Positions 10,285-22,239 are shown, counted from the stretch's first letter. The stretch is DNA of 64,000 nucleotides from Deroplatys truncata (GCA_030765065.1 CM060983.1:45382067-45446066), one strand, 5' to 3'. Made by a program: numbers and translations. Notes: generated from the letters alone by a model not told the origin.

Positions 10285-10345
<61 letters not shown>

Positions 10346-10727
10346 AAAATAGTCAACACCACAAGGTCTACATATTTTTTTGTGTGGTAAGATTTTGTCT
10401 ATATCTTACGGTTTACCAGTTGCCAAGCAATTCAAAATCAGGCTATTCTCATAAAATTAAATATATAGGTACGGATTATTCGTCAAGCAAATAACTTAAA
10501 CATACAGTATTTTAAACAAAAATGTTAAGACGCTGAAATTAAATACCAAGTTCTGGTATTCATCCGACTTTTGGTTTTTGAGCTTTGTTCTTCACACAAG
10601 TGCGCGCGGATCTTTTTCTAATATTTTATTTTAATTTAGGGGACCTCAAAACATGTATTTCTGGTGAAAACGATATCGAATTTTTTTGGTGAAATTCAAT
10701 TCTTCCTCCGTTGCTAGAGAAAGTAAT
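9805..10727 (+). repeat. Family A repeat, degenerate copy A1
   Basis: Starts ACATGACTTTCTCTACTCAC and ends GCTAGAGAAAGTAATG. The middle is interrupted by unrelated sequence (about 9965-10335) that includes a (GT)n run. The 3' half retains the family landmarks: CGGTTTACCAGTT, AAATACCAAGTT...CCGACTTTT, and a CTCAAAACATGTATTTCTGG block. Confidence 0.7.
10288..10344. repeat. (GT)n microsatellite
   Basis: About 28 uninterrupted GT units. Confidence 0.95.
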
Positions 10728-10729
10728 GG

Positions 10730-11744
10730 GAAGCTTTGGTGCAAAGAATTCTCAGAATTGGCATGAACAATGCCAATAGTTGGAGGAAGCTGTGATTGTT
10801 TTACATCAAGATTTTTTAAAACCCCCTTTTCTAGATTCTGTGAAAGCAACTCAGCAATCTAAAAGGCCCAAAGTATCAAACGGAAATAGCTTTGGGCTCA
10901 CTGGAATCCTCGGAAGCTAACATTAATTAAGGTAAGCGTGAAGGAGGAATCTTCAAAGACGCACAATCGATATTAGCGTTCCACGCTTTCCTTAAAGCTA
11001 CCGCGTCAGACTCAAGGGGGAAATATATGGGGTTATTAAATATTCTAGTGTCTACAGCCGCAGTCTGGGCCACCCTAGGGGTGAAGATGCCCCTCTCCTG
11101 TTCTCTTTCTTGATTATGATGATTTACTCCGATGTTTCAACGATTTCCATGCGTTTCATACCAATCGCCTAATATTATATATTTGCTCATGACTTTGTAA
11201 ACTGCAAAGCTGGACTACCATAATGTTTTTATGGTGTGCATATTACAGAGCCATTTAGGTTCTGGAATTCTATTCCGAAGTCGTACTGGCCTATCTTTAA
11301 ATGCTAAATACCAACAAACGATCATGTTATACTTTTGACTATTTCTCTTTCATTATATCATACTAGAAACGAGGAAAACTGTTATTTTCAGTAACAGTTT
11401 CGACAGTTCCGATTCCAAAAAAAATGCTAGGTTCCAAATAACCGTTCCAAATTAAAAATCAAGTTTCTGCACGAGTATTTGCTAGGTAAGCACAAACGTA
11501 AGAACAATACATTACTGGACCACATTTACTGGACGACATCGGGTTCTTTCGCGATTCTTCGTCCCGTTACGAATATTGCGGCAGACGATGTGCCCCTCCA
11601 TTCCTCTTTCCCTTCCATCCTACATTCGGCCGCGCACTTGTACTGTTACTAAAAATGCATGTGCGTTACATCGGAACACTTCCTATAATTACTGCTTATT
11701 TAACACTTTTGGAGGAATTCGCGTCCATCATCATGATCACTAAG
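10730..11744. other. No gene seen
   Basis: Non-coding by eye. A stretch near 11380-11455 is rich in GAAC/GTTCC words (AGTTCCGATTCC, ACCGTTCCAAATT) that also occur near 34690-34760, possibly termini of an unidentified transposon. Confidence 0.4.
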
Positions 11745-12116
11745 GCATTTTTTAAAACTCTATTTAGTTTACGTCGCTTTGACTCCTTGGTCATATCGCG
11801 ACGACTCTGTTAGTGTATAACTCTTAGAACGATATGTGATGGGCAGTTAGCATTCTAGGTCTCAGCCCTGTAACCATCCGCTCCGTCACGTGTCACAGAG
11901 ACCCTAGGGCATAGGTACCTTATCTTCCGCCCCGTGCCGTGCAGACGGCATTAGGGTGCCGTCCAGTCTCACTACCGTTTTCATATAGAAAGGCGGACAG
12001 TTAGTCTTCTAGGTCTCATCCTATAACCACCTGCTTTGTGCCGTGCAGATGGCATTAGGTTGCCGTCCAGTCTAAACCGCCGCCCTCGCACAGAAAGGCG
12101 GACAGTTAGCCTTCTA
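11745..12116 (+). repeat. Left arm of a large inverted repeat with tandem sub-repeats
   Basis: Begins TTTAGTTTACGTCGCTTTGA and contains ATCGTTCTAAGAG-related and GTCATATCGCGACG blocks, followed by GC-rich units: GGACAGTTAG, TCTAGGTCTCATCC, GTGCCGTGCAGATGGCATTA, GTGCCGTCCAGTCT, GAAAGG. Units start near 11839 and 11993, with a partial third at 12098. The reverse complement, with the same outer end, lies at 15070-15535. Confidence 0.8.
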
Positions 12117-12876
12117 TCAGTTTCTACGACGCTAATGTCCAAAACGGCATTTTGGGTTGTTGCTCTTCGTGTGTGTGTCGCAAGGGCTCAATAGCACAAT
12201 TAAATCTCTCTAAAAGATTATTTATTATTGATTGCAGGGATGGTTCCAAGGTCTCGCATCACCTGTAACTCTTGTACTGTAACGCAACGTATTCCCTGTG
12301 ATCTTTTGGAACTGATTATAAAAACACTCGGAACTGTTTCAAAATAAGGCTTACTTTAGTTTTCTCTCAGTTCTATATTATATAGCTTTCGGCCAATAAT
12401 GGCTGCTCATCCGTATCAATTTATATTTCATGATTAACGAAACGTCACAGCATCTAAAATGCTTTTAACAATGCCAAAATAAGAATGAATAGTAATACAA
12501 ACTGTTAACAAAATCAAACTGGATCATAAAGTCATCACAGCTTTCTTCAAAAGTTCCCTCTGTTTTATAAACAGACGGCGAAAGCGATTGAGTTGAAGTG
12601 GCCGGCCGAAGCTCAGCTGAAAGGCTAAGACCTTTATTATGTTGAATAATTTACTTTTTTTAATGTTTATATACTTTGTTTCAATCTGGAAATATCCTAA
12701 TTCCACCCGAGTTTTTATTTTATATTAACTTCATCGTGTGTAATTCTTTCAATAAAATCGAAACGTCTAACGAAATTTCTATAGTTGATCCCTTCATTTA
12801 ATCTGTAGAATTGTAAACATCTATTCGTGTTCACTTTAAATTTATGAATAAACAATATCAGTGGTTAGTATGCTTC

Positions 12877-12917
<41 letters not shown>

Positions 12918-13905
12918 CAAGGATGTATATTACAGGTTAGTTTCCTCAGAGCAGTCGAGAAGAAGCGAATGCGCGCGCGCACACACACTCTAAACTAAGA
13001 ACGTCAGGGGCAGATTTGGAACCTGTCTCACTATAGTCAAGACGAAGTGAGTTCGTTAATCCATTTGTTTCTGTGTGTCTGAAGATTTTCTCCTTGCCAC
13101 GCCTTGCATTCACTTGCCTCCAGTAGGTATGTATTTTAAAAGCAGTTCTTTGGCTGTTGGTGAATTTGATTCCAAATAGAGAATTTATCTATTTGCACTA
13201 CGTTGGATGATACTGAATTTGGCAATTTAGTCTCCAGCTTGTATACGCACTTGTTTGCAAAATTGAGTACGCTGGGTGATGTTGAATACTAACTAGAAGT
13301 AAAGGAGTCATATTCCCGAAGAAGGTTGCATGATTGGTCAAATCGTATGGAAACGCGTATTGATATTGGATTTCGCAAAGACATCTTGGAAATATCTCCA
13401 GTTACTGCCTACAAATTTGTCAGACATGTAACAGAAGACTGCGTCACACTCGTTCTTAGAAACTCGCAGTCCGTTTGATCATATGGATCAAATGAACTCC
13501 TGTTTGTTAGATGGAACGCAAGACAGCAAAGTAACATGTTGGTATACCAGAGAAAGTAAGCTACGTGGGGATGTTGAGTTTTTTTCTTTTTCTGATTTTC
13601 CTTTTCTCGTGGTATTTTTACGATCATTATGATATAGAGGTGCAATTTCTCTAATGTTACAGCTCCAATGTAATATCTTCTTACTCTTCTTTATCGGGTT
13701 TCCTTGACTAAATACATTTAGGACCTCGTTTTCGCGTGAAATCAAACTCCAAAAGACTTAGCTTGCTAGGGTTTGTATTTACTTAAAACATAGCTTACTG
13801 ATGCTACAGAAAAACTTGTTTATTGTTTTAATAAGCTTATCTTATAACCTGCGAGGTCATATGAATGAAAGTATCAAATCAACGACCCAATGAGCTCTGG
13901 GGCCT
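12117..13905. other. No gene seen
   Basis: Interior of the inverted-repeat structure. Frames of 60-85 codons occur but have no recognisable domain. Contains the (ATT)n run and a short alternating GC/CA stretch near 12970-12990. Confidence 0.4.
12878..12915. repeat. (ATT)n microsatellite
   Basis: About 12-13 ATT units. Confidence 0.95.
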
Positions 13906-13964
13906 CATATGCTCAAACTATATTCATTCTTAGGATTAAGGGGAAGAAAAGAAAGAAGAAAACG

Positions 13965-14070
13965 AATAAAAACCTCCGCTAGGGCGGCTAATACTCAACC
14001 GGTATTCCAACCCAGGCCCACAGCATGAGAGCCAAGAAACTTGCCTATACCACTGCAGTCCATAAGCACA
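13965..14070 (-). repeat. tRNA-like SINE head (degenerate)
   Basis: On the minus strand TGGTATAGGCAAG resembles a pol III A box and GGGTTGGAATACC a B box, about 50 bases apart as in tRNA genes. Flanked by a GA-rich stretch. No clear tail or target duplication, so a SINE fragment is only likely. Confidence 0.35.
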
Positions 14071-14284
14071 TCTGAGATTGAAAAAATATTTTTTTTTATT
14101 TATTTTATACGGAGTATAATTGATCCACCCACTTAATTCGGTCTTAAAATTAAATTAAATTTCCCTGCGCAATAATAAACGTTTTTCTCCACATTTTATG
14201 AAATCTGGGAATATGATCAATAAAAATCTTTGGTTTTTCTAAAACCGGATTTTCAAAATTATCTATCTTATAAACACTCCTGTG

Positions 14285-14800
14285 TGATCAAAATCATATT
14301 TGTTATTAATTTTCAAGTCAATCTCCGTAACTTACCCAAATATATACTCTAGACCCCAAAATTGAACATCAGTTCCGTAAATACACGTTTTGAGGCCCTC
14401 GAATCATGAAAAGCCTTTTTAGAATAAGGTGAGAGAGAGAGAACCACACAATTAAAAAACACGTCGGATAAATACCACATTTGGTATTTAAGTTCAGCGT
14501 ATTCCAAGGAGGCAACATGAAGATTTTTAAGAAACTCCTCTCGCCGAGCTACTCTGTACATAGACAATTGTTTGTTATTTTCACTTCTCTCAAAAACTGT
14601 TCTTAACGATTTTGATTAAAATTCCAAATCTTAAGGTATTTCCATGAAAAATAAAATGTATATTTTGAATTTTCTGGGAATAGCTTGTGAAGTCTACTTC
14701 ATTAGGAAGGAGTTTCGTATAATGTGTAAACCATTAGAGACACACAGACATTTACTACACAGAAAATATAGAACTCTTTAAAACAAACAATTTATTTGAA
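14285..14800 (-). repeat. Family A repeat, old copy A2
   Basis: Diverged minus-strand copy: CACGTTTTGAGGCCCTCGAA, GTCGGATAAATACCA, GATTTTGATTAAAAT and TTTTCTGGGAATAGC landmarks in order. Neither terminal ACTTTCTCTAC is preserved. Confidence 0.6.
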
Positions 14801-14831
14801 ATAGTCAGCTTTGTTAGCCGACTATTTTTTT

Positions 14832-15000
14832 TTCGGGATGGATCAGGCGGTTAAGTCTGTGGCCCGCATTCGGGAGGTCCAGGGTTCAAATCCCATGGGC
14901 CGACCAATCTGTCTGAGGTTTTTTCGTGGTTTACCTCAGTCGCCAAGGTAAATACCGGATTGGATATTTAATACCACGACCAAAAGTACCACCTTAAGTC
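14832..15000 (+). repeat. tRNA-derived SINE (second family)
   Basis: GGATCAGGCGGTTAAGTC (A box region) and GGGTTCAAATCCC (perfect B box) about 35 bases apart show a tRNA-derived pol III promoter. The body has GTGGTTTACCTCAGTCGCCA then AAATACCGG, a motif also seen in diverged form in the SINE at 33.8 kb. 3' end uncertain. Confidence 0.65.
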
Positions 15001-15069
15001 TAAAATGATAGAAAAATGAAAAATAAGTGGTAATAGCGAATGCTATGCCATCTACAAACAATGTAAGTA

Positions 15070-15535
15070 GTTAGACTGGACGGCACCCTAAGGCCAACTG
15101 CACGGCACGAAGCAGAAGATCCGGCTGGGGGTCTCTGTGGGCACATGGCGAAGGAAGATGGCATTTCCAGGGTTGAGACCTAGAAGCCTAACTGTGTGAG
15201 GGCGGCGGTTGGACTGGGCGGCACCCTAATGCCATCTGCATGGCATGAAGCAGGTGGTTACAGGGATGAGACCTAGATGGCTAACTGTCCGCCTTTCTGT
15301 GGGGGAGGGCGGCGGTTAGACTGGACGGCACCCTAATGTCTGCACAGCACGAAACAGAAGATTCGGTAGCTATGCGCTAGGGTCTCTGTGGCACGTGACG
15401 GAGTGGGTGGTTACAGGGATGAGACCTAGAAGGCTAACTGTCCATCACATATCGTTCTAAGAGATATCCACCAACAGATCCGTCACGATATGACTAAGGA
15501 GTTAAAGCGACGTAAAACAAAATAGAGTAAATTTT
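15070..15535 (-). repeat. Right arm of the large inverted repeat
   Basis: Reverse complement of the left arm, about three GC-rich units. Each has GACTGGACGGCACCCTAA, a GCACGAARCAG block and GAGACCTAGAAGGCTAACTG. It ends with CATCACATATCGTTCTAAGA and AAAGCGACGTAAA, the mirror of the left outer end. Confidence 0.8.
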
Positions 15536-16330
15536 TTTTAAAAAAAACAAGCACAGGGTATTCATTGTATATAGCAACTCGGGGCTCATAAACTGAAATA
15601 AAAAAATCATGTAAAAACATGACAGCATACACTGGGTGCTGATAATTTTAATCAAATAAGAAGCCTACAACATAAGTTCCATAGTTTAGCTTCCTCCTCA
15701 TATGCATTTTATTCTTAAATATATAACTAATTGTCATAAACTCGCTAATTTCTTTTACAAATGAAATTTTGCATCATAATATTGTTAGGTCATATATACA
15801 ATGCTTTTTATACACATGATGCAACAGCTCGTTACTGCTTGTATGTAGTGTATTGAATTGGATCGTATACGAGTGCGTACCTTCTTGGTGTTCTTCCTGA
15901 GCTAAGAGGCTCAGTAATGGTTGCACCTATGTCAATAAAAGGATGGAATTTAATTTTCTCTCCTGCTAAACCTCTGCAATGTCTGCTGTCTTCCTTGGCT
16001 CCTAGGTTTACAACTTCTGCATGCAACAGCATAGTGAACATTTTGCGGTGGAGCTATTAGCACGTGCCAGGCGTTAATGAACACTTGCACAGAATTACAC
16101 ACAAAAGGTAACGTAATCCCAAAATTAATTTGCACAGAAAGCTATTACTGCTTTCTGGCTTTGCATGGCAAGCACCACTAAGACGGCTTATCACACAAGC
16201 ACAATTTATAAAGCTTAACAGGGCATTTATAAGTGACCCGTTTTATTACTAAGAACAGATATTCCCATGAAGATACCAATTCACGTGTATCCCTCATATA
16301 CTGTTTCTACCACTTTAAGCGGTGGTATAC
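15536..16330. other. No gene seen
   Basis: AT-rich sequence; frames of 60-70 codons near 15.8-16.1 kb match nothing I know. Confidence 0.4.

Positions 16331-16334
<4 letters not shown>

Positions 16335-16378
<44 letters not shown>
16335..16378. repeat. (AT)n microsatellite
   Basis: About 22 units, immediately 5' of a family A copy. Confidence 0.95.
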
Positions 16379-16380
<2 letters not shown>

Positions 16381-17222
16381 GTGTTACACTCACATGACTT
16401 TCTCTACTCTTGTACAAACTATTTTTACAAACGCTTATTCTACATATGCTTCATGTTCATCGAGATATCGAGATGTTAATCTTATTGCTAATTTTCTTGT
16501 AGATGCAAGGGGAATTGGTAGGCTTTAAGCGATAGTCAAATATTTCAAGAGCTGGTTGCTATTTGGCGCATTCCATTCTCTTTGTATTACCAGGACAAAA
16601 AAAATGAATAACGAATTTGAGAAAAAGTATAAGTATTGGAAAAGTTAAGGGAATAACAAGCAATATCTCGAAAATGGTTCACTCAACCAAAAAAAAAAAA
16701 AAATGCTTATGACATAAATTGTGTATTTTAACGCGATCTACATTTTTTGTGTAGTAAACTTTTATCTATCTCTTATGGTTTCCCAGTTATGCAAAAGTCG
16801 TTCACAATGAAGAATACTTTTGGAGACATTCCCAGAAAATTCGAGATATACATTTCATTTTTCATGATAATATCTTAAACATGTGATCTTTTAATCAAAA
16901 TCGTTAGAGCCGTTTTTGAGAAAATTAAAATTTTCGAAAAATGTTCCATGTAAAGGGTAATGTGGGGTGGGGTGATTTTCTTGAAAACCTTCGTGTCGCA
17001 TCTCTGGAAAATACCAAGTTTGGTGTTTATCCGACTGTTCGTTTCTGAGTTATGCTGTTCACAGACACACACACGCGCGCGCGCACGCGGACATGTTTCC
17101 AAAAATACTTTTTTTGGATTCAGGGGGTCTCAAAACATATATTTCCGGTGAAATCTCGGTATAGAATTTTTGGGCGGAATACAATACTTCCCCTACTTAC
17201 TATACGTAGTAGGGAAAGTAAA
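16371..17222 (+). repeat. Family A repeat, full copy A3 (family description)
   Basis: Reference copy. It begins GTGTTACACTCACATG, then ACTTTCTCTACTCTTGTACA, and ends ACTATACGTAGTAGGGAAAGT followed by A-rich sequence. The inner boundaries ACTTTCTCTAC and GTAGAGAAAGT form an 11-12 bp inverted repeat; a 5' extension (AATCTGATGTGTTACACTCA) lies outside it. Landmarks in order: AAACGCTTATTCT, GATATCGAGATG, ATTTTCTTGTAGATGCAAGG, GGTTTMCCAGTTATGCAAAA, ACATTCCCAGAAAATTCGAG, ATGTTCCATGTAAAGGGTAA, TGAGTTATGCTGTTCACAGA, an AC/GC run, and TTTCCGGTGAAATCTCGGTA. Frames such as MFHVKGN...GWGDFLEN recur only because copies are similar; others are broken, so I do not regard it as coding. Best class guess: non-autonomous DNA element (MITE-like). 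Confidence 0.75.

Positions 17223-17224
<2 letters not shown>

Positions 17225-17255
<31 letters not shown>
17225..17255. repeat. (GA)n microsatellite
   Basis: About 15 units, directly at the 3' end of a family A copy. Confidence 0.95.
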
Positions 17256-17277
17256 CAAAAATAATGTGAAATTCACA

Positions 17278-17735
17278 TTCACACTTTCTTTACCGCCTAT
17301 ATACCCATAGTAGACAGAGGAACTGTTGTATGCCAAAAAAAATTAGAAAACAAGATTTCCCAGGAAATACGCGCTTTGAGGTCCCCTGATCCCCACACCG
17401 CATAGAAACTCAAAAAAATCGCCTATATGAAAGGTTAACTAAAAAACTAAATATCCAATGAATACCAGACTGGTATTCAAGTTCAACATCCTCCAAGGAT
17501 GCGACACGAAAGTTTCCAGGAAAATTCCCTTACCCCAAACTACCCCTTATATGAACCAGTTTTCGTCATTTTCGATTTTCTCAAAAATGGCTTTGATTAA
17601 ACTACCTTAAGTTTAAGATATTTCCATGAGTAATAAAACTACTGAATTTTATGGGAATGGCCTGTAAAGTTCTCTTCGTTTAGAATGAATTTTGTATAAT
17701 TTGTAAACCGTAAGAGATACAAAAAATCAATTTAC
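17278..17735 (-). repeat. Family A repeat, old copy A4
   Basis: Minus-strand 3' half: ACTTTCTTTACCGCC end, then GGAAATACGCGCTTTGAGGT, GGATGCGACACGAAAG and AACCGTAAGAGAT. Diverged. It lies back to back with A3. Confidence 0.6.
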
Positions 17736-17739
17736 GAAT

Positions 17740-18384
17740 ACATGATGTGACACATTCACTTGTATTTCTCCACCCCCATATAATTTAATAGTTGGTGTAT
17801 AAACTATATCTACTACATTTTAATCCAAGTAAACCTTTACAGAAATAGCTACATTACAAATTTCGTTATGGATACAAAGGGAACATACTGTTTCCATACA
17901 ATCGCGAGAAACAACTAAATGCTAAAAGAGCTAGAATGACCAAGTAATGAACAATTCGAACCTTTAATAACGGTTATCCCAGAAATGGCTTATGCCACAA
18001 AAATACCTTATTTGAAGTATATTGTGTGCTTTAAAGAGTTCTACATCTTTTGTATAGTACGTTTTCGTCGATCGCTCAACGTTTAGCAGTTGCACAAGGT
18101 TATACAAAATTTGTTCCAACTGAAGTAGACTTTACAGACTATTCCTAGAAAATTCAAGATATACATTTTATTTATCATGTAAATGTCTTTAATACATTGT
18201 ATTTTAAACAAAATCGTTAGAGCCATTTTTTAGAAAATAAAAAATTTCGAAAACTGTTCCAAGTAGATAAAGGTAGTTTGGGGTGGGGAGATTTTCTTGA
18301 AAATCTTCGTGTCGCATCCTTGGAAGGTAGAATCTAAATGTCAAGTTTAGTATTTATCCAACTTTTCGTTTTCGAGTTATGCTG

Positions 18385-18437
<53 letters not shown>

Positions 18438-18567
18438 TTGTTTTTCTAAAAATGCTTTTTTTGGATGCAAGGTACCTCGAAATATTTCTGGTGAAATCTC
18501 GGTATTGAATTTTTGGGTGGAATACAATACTTCTCGTACTTACTATACGTAGTAGAGAAAGTAAAAA
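17740..18567 (+). repeat. Family A repeat, copy A5
   Basis: 5' end is worn (CACATTCACTTGTATTTCTCC); 3' end intact (ACTATACGTAGTAGAGAAAGT plus AAAAA). The internal AC site is expanded to about 24 CA units. Confidence 0.75.
18387..18435. repeat. (CA)n microsatellite inside family A copy A5
   Basis: About 24 units following TATGCTGTTCA, the site where other copies have a short AC run. Confidence 0.95.
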
Positions 18568-18694
18568 TGTATATCTCATTAAAACGACAATTTATATAGA
18601 AGTTTTATGTGGCATTAATTATTTCCAAAATATTCTCCATTATTGATTTGAATTGTCAAATATTTCATACTGTTTTAAACTGCTAAGTCGCCAT

Positions 18695-18697
<3 letters not shown>

Positions 18698-18741
<44 letters not shown>
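18698..18741. repeat. (CT)n microsatellite
   Basis: About 22 units between two family A copies. Confidence 0.95.
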
Positions 18742-18744
<3 letters not shown>

Positions 18745-18954
18745 CATGCAAGGAGAACGAATTTCAAAATCATCGCATAGCATGGACTTGATTATCGGTT
18801 AGCAGAAGGAATGCAGAGTTGAACTCGATATCGATTTGAAACACTATGGTATTACCGAGGCCCTCATATTATGATACGTAGAAGACTTAAGAAAGCTATA
18901 CGCTACATTCACAATGAAAACTAAGCGCAAGTACCTATAACGTAAACTTAAAAA

Positions 18955-19752
18955 AATCTAATGTGATACATTCACATGACTTTCTCTACCCTATATTTTT
19001 TATTAGTGGATATATGAATGATACTAAAGCTTATTTTTCTATTTCATTTCAATCCAAATAAACTTCTGCAGAAATAGCCACATTAACATTACGTTATTGA
19101 TACAAAAGGAACAGCGATAGTCAAAATGTTTCAGAACTGGATGCTATACGCTGACCTTAAAATTCCAAACAACTGAATGTTGACAAGACTTTAAAAGAAT
19201 GACCAAGTATTGAACCATTCGAAACATTAATAACGGTATCTTGAAAATGGCTTATGCCACGAAACAACTTATTAAAAATAAATTGCGTGTTTTAAAGAGA
19301 TCTCCAATTTTTGTGTAGTGCGTTTTCGTCTATCGCTTATCGTTCACCAGTTATACAAGATATAAATTTCTTACGAATGTAGAAGACTTCATAAGACTAT
19401 TCCCAGAAAAGATACACATTTTATTTGTCCTGTAAATATATTTAATAGCTGGTATTTTAATCAAAGTCGTTAAGGGCCATTTTTTGGAAAAACGCGAATT
19501 TCGAAAAATGTTTCATGTAAAGCGTAGTTTGGATTGGGAGGATTTTCTTGAAAATCTTGTGTCGCATCTTTTAAAGGTGCTGAACCTAAATACCAAATTT
19601 GGTATTTATTCGAATTTTCGTTTTTGAGTTATGCTATTCACAGACGGAAACGCATGTACACATACACACACTCATACAAAACTTTTTCTAAATTTTTTAT
19701 TCATGGAGCCTCAAAACATGCAATACTTTCTCAATACTTTATAGAAAGTAAC
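18955..19752 (+). repeat. Family A repeat, copy A6
   Basis: Begins ATGTGATACATTCACATGAC; the 3' end is shortened (ATACTTTATAGAAAGTAA). It belongs to an older subgroup that has CATTTTAATCCARRTAAAC near the 5' end, shared with A5, A9 and A15. Confidence 0.7.
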
Positions 19753-20497
19753 AATGCATTTTAAATGCATAAAATTGGATGTTTAGTTTGAGGCTTTTTT
19801 AATTACCTAAAACCCTATCTGTGCTGCATATTTTGGTAATTTTAGAGCCTGTTTAGAAGCCTAAAAGTGGTTTTTAAAGGTTTAAGAATCCGTGGCCTAG
19901 ATGCAATAAATGAGCTTATCGTACTGTCTGGAAGAGGCTGCAGCGCTACTGCTCCTAGTTCAATTATCTGTCGGTCACGTTGCAGCACATATTGCACACA
20001 CTTCTACGTGTTGGCAATACAAAAGAAATGGCAAAGCTCAAGGCTCTGATTATACGTCAACCATTGGCTTACCCTGTCCGCTATTACAGCGTTTCTTATC
20101 AGCCCACTGCTTGCTTCCATGGAGTGAGGGTTGCGGGATCTGCTGAAGGAGCGCGCACGCAAGGAAGTATAACCAAACTTTTATCTCTAAAGGATCGTAT
20201 TTCTAAGAACAGAGAACAATGACCTCTTGTATGACAGTGTAATATCACTGTAAGTTACTGAACGAGAGTGCTATATCGCAAGAGTGTGTGCACTTATGTC
20301 AGCGTAAACTAGATATAGATTCACATTCGCTTTTCGGCTCCGCGACGGATAGGCAGTCTGAATGAAGTATTGCATTGACATTGTTGTTGCACTGTTTTTT
20401 TTTAATCCAATTTGTGTTACTTTATTGTGTTTAAAATACAGTTTGTTGTTTTGGAAAAGTACCTCAAAGAATACTGTCTCCAATGTTACTTTGAGTG
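19753..20497. other. No gene seen
   Basis: Overlapping frames of 60-80 codons at 19.87-20.22 kb are mutually out of frame with no domain. I would not call an exon here. Confidence 0.4.
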
Positions 20498-21329
20498 TGT
20501 GGCAGTAATTTGTATCACAATAATGTAAATGCCAGAGTGATTGTAGTGTAAATAAGCATTATTGTATGACATTGATTTGAGATGTTTGTTAATTATATGC
20601 ATTGTTAGGAAATAAGTTTACACGACCTCACTGAAACTGACAATAAGAGCGGATAGCAATGAGCAAGGGGCTGAGTTGAATATTAATTAGAAGAGACAAA
20701 CAAATGACGTCAGATTGACGCGCTTTTCTTAGAAATAGCGGGAATATTTTCCCTAGAGCATTTGTGTTCGTAATTTTGATTGGATATAAAAATAGACGCT
20801 AATGTTGGCGCGTTTTATTAACCAATAGCAGCTCGGTTATAATCTTTAGGCATATCGGGGTGGGAGTATAAAAAGCTAAAGTCAGAGGCAGATTTCGTCA
20901 GTCCAACAGAAGCATTCGCGTGTAATACGTCGATCAGTTCAACATAAGTATTCGTGAGTTACACGTCGCGTAGTTCAACGGAAGCATACATAAAGTACAC
21001 GTTACGCAATTCTACAGAATCTCTCGCGTCTTAAAGTTTGTTATAAATGTGAAACACGCGAATTAATAATGTGCAGTAAATAAGTGATTATAGTGATATT
21101 AGAAAATATAACAGTTTCAGTCTGGCGTGTATCATGAGTCAATATGTGAACTTAATTAATTGTGACGGTAATAAAAGTGTAAAAACAAATTCTTTTATCA
21201 GTGTTATCTTTGAGTAATAAATCCTCGACCGAGAAACAATAGCTAGCCGGAGGACAATGAACCCAACATTCAAAGTAGTAAAACAATAACAGGCGCTCAG
21301 AAATATGATAACACGAAGTGACCGCAACA
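20498..21329 (+). repeat. LTR remnant B1 (relative of the intact gypsy LTR)
   Basis: Begins TGTGGCAGTAATTTGTATCA and ends CCGCAACA, followed by AAT and a primer-binding-like motif. It aligns throughout with the reverse complement of the intact LTR: GACATTGATTTGAGATGTTT, TAGACGCTAATGTTGGCGCG, then TATAAAAA at about 20867. No gag or pol follows, so this is a 5' LTR-plus-leader remnant rather than a recombined solo LTR. Diverged, hence older. Confidence 0.75.
20790..20875 (+). promoter_or_regulatory. Conserved LTR promoter module in B1
   Basis: GCGCGTTTTATTAACCAATA (CCAAT) followed by GGAGTATAAAAAGC. Same order and spacing as in the intact element. Confidence 0.5.
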
Positions 21330-21332
21330 AAT

Positions 21333-21351
21333 TGGCTCCCATACGTGGTGC
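21333..21351 (+). other. Primer-binding-like motif of B1
   Basis: TGGCTCCCATACGTGGTGC, three bases after the LTR CA end. Confidence 0.55.
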
Positions 21352-21589
21352 ATATAAAACATGAAGCATCTTCTAACTGCTAACAAATATCCACTTCAAG
21401 TGTGCAATTGATACCGTAATTATTGGCGGGAATATATATGACTAAATAATAGATATAGTAAAGAAATAATTGCAATAAATAATTTCCATATATTAGATCA
21501 GTGTATAATGTAGCAAGTTTGAGTTGAAATGTTTGTCCGCAAAACAAACGGAGATAATTTGGAAGTTAGCCAGAGTTATTAACGGGCCG
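21352..21589. other. Possible leader remnant of B1, no gene seen
   Basis: AT-rich; no gag-like frame recognised. Confidence 0.3.
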
Positions 21590-21795
21590 AATAGCAGACA
21601 CATTAGCTAAGGATTTCTCGGAACGCACTTTAGAGTGAAGTTCAGTATTCCCTTTGTATCTATAACGAAATGTATAATGCAGCCATTTCTGCACAGGTTT
21701 ATGGATTAAAATGTAGTGGATAGAAAAATAAGCTTTAGTTTGTATACCGACTAATAAACGATAGAGGTTAGCGAAAGTCATGTGAATGTATCACA
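21590..21795 (-). repeat. Family A repeat, 5' fragment A7
   Basis: Minus strand: CTTTGTATCTATAACGAAAT, AAAATGTAGTGGATAGAAAA, then GCGAAAGTCATGTGAATGTA, the mirror of the family 5' end. Confidence 0.6.
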
Positions 21796-22239
21796 TCAGA
21801 ATTTGTTTTCGTGGCATCAACCATTTTAGAAACAGTCGCTGTTGTTATTTCGAATGTTTCTAAATTTTGAGTAGCACACTTTGAAATATTACGTGTCGTT
21901 ATTTCGTTTTTCATGGATTCATGCGTAAAGCATCTAGAATCAAACCGTGCACATATCGACTTGCTCTTATCTGTTGAATGTCGGCCCAGCATCCGTATGT
22001 GCCTGTAACACTTGCATGATATTCTATAACTATAACCTTCACACAGTCCGTATAAGCACTCAAATGCAGAAAGTGATTCCTCTATTCACTTTAAGATACA
22101 AATTGAGCAATGTGGACTTGGTTAAAAGTGTGATACGGAAAACAAAACATAACTGTTGCAACTCAGCTTCTGTTACTACTGAACTCATACGGGGTAAAGA
22201 AGAATCGCGTAAAATGCTTTACTGATGGCGCAGAACATT

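Larger units (their letters stand above)
11745..15535. mobile_element. Putative foldback-type element
   Basis: About 3.8 kb bounded by the inverted arms 11745-12116 and 15070-15535. The arms have a unique outer segment and an inner GC-rich tandem array with different unit numbers on each side (about 2.2 left, about 3 right). Inverted arms made of tandem sub-repeats are the hallmark of foldback elements. The interior (12.1-15.0 kb) has no transposase: only an (ATT)n run, a SINE-like stretch at 13.9-14.07 kb, a degenerate family A copy and a SINE. The alternative is two independent insertions of one repeat in opposite orientation. No clear target duplication was seen. Confidence 0.5.

Noticed and set aside
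16371-17222. Helitron origin for family A (5' TC, hairpin near the 3' end)
   Set aside because: A TC start and a TACTA-TACG-TAGTA hairpin exist, but the 3' end lacks CTRR and the ends form an inverted repeat.
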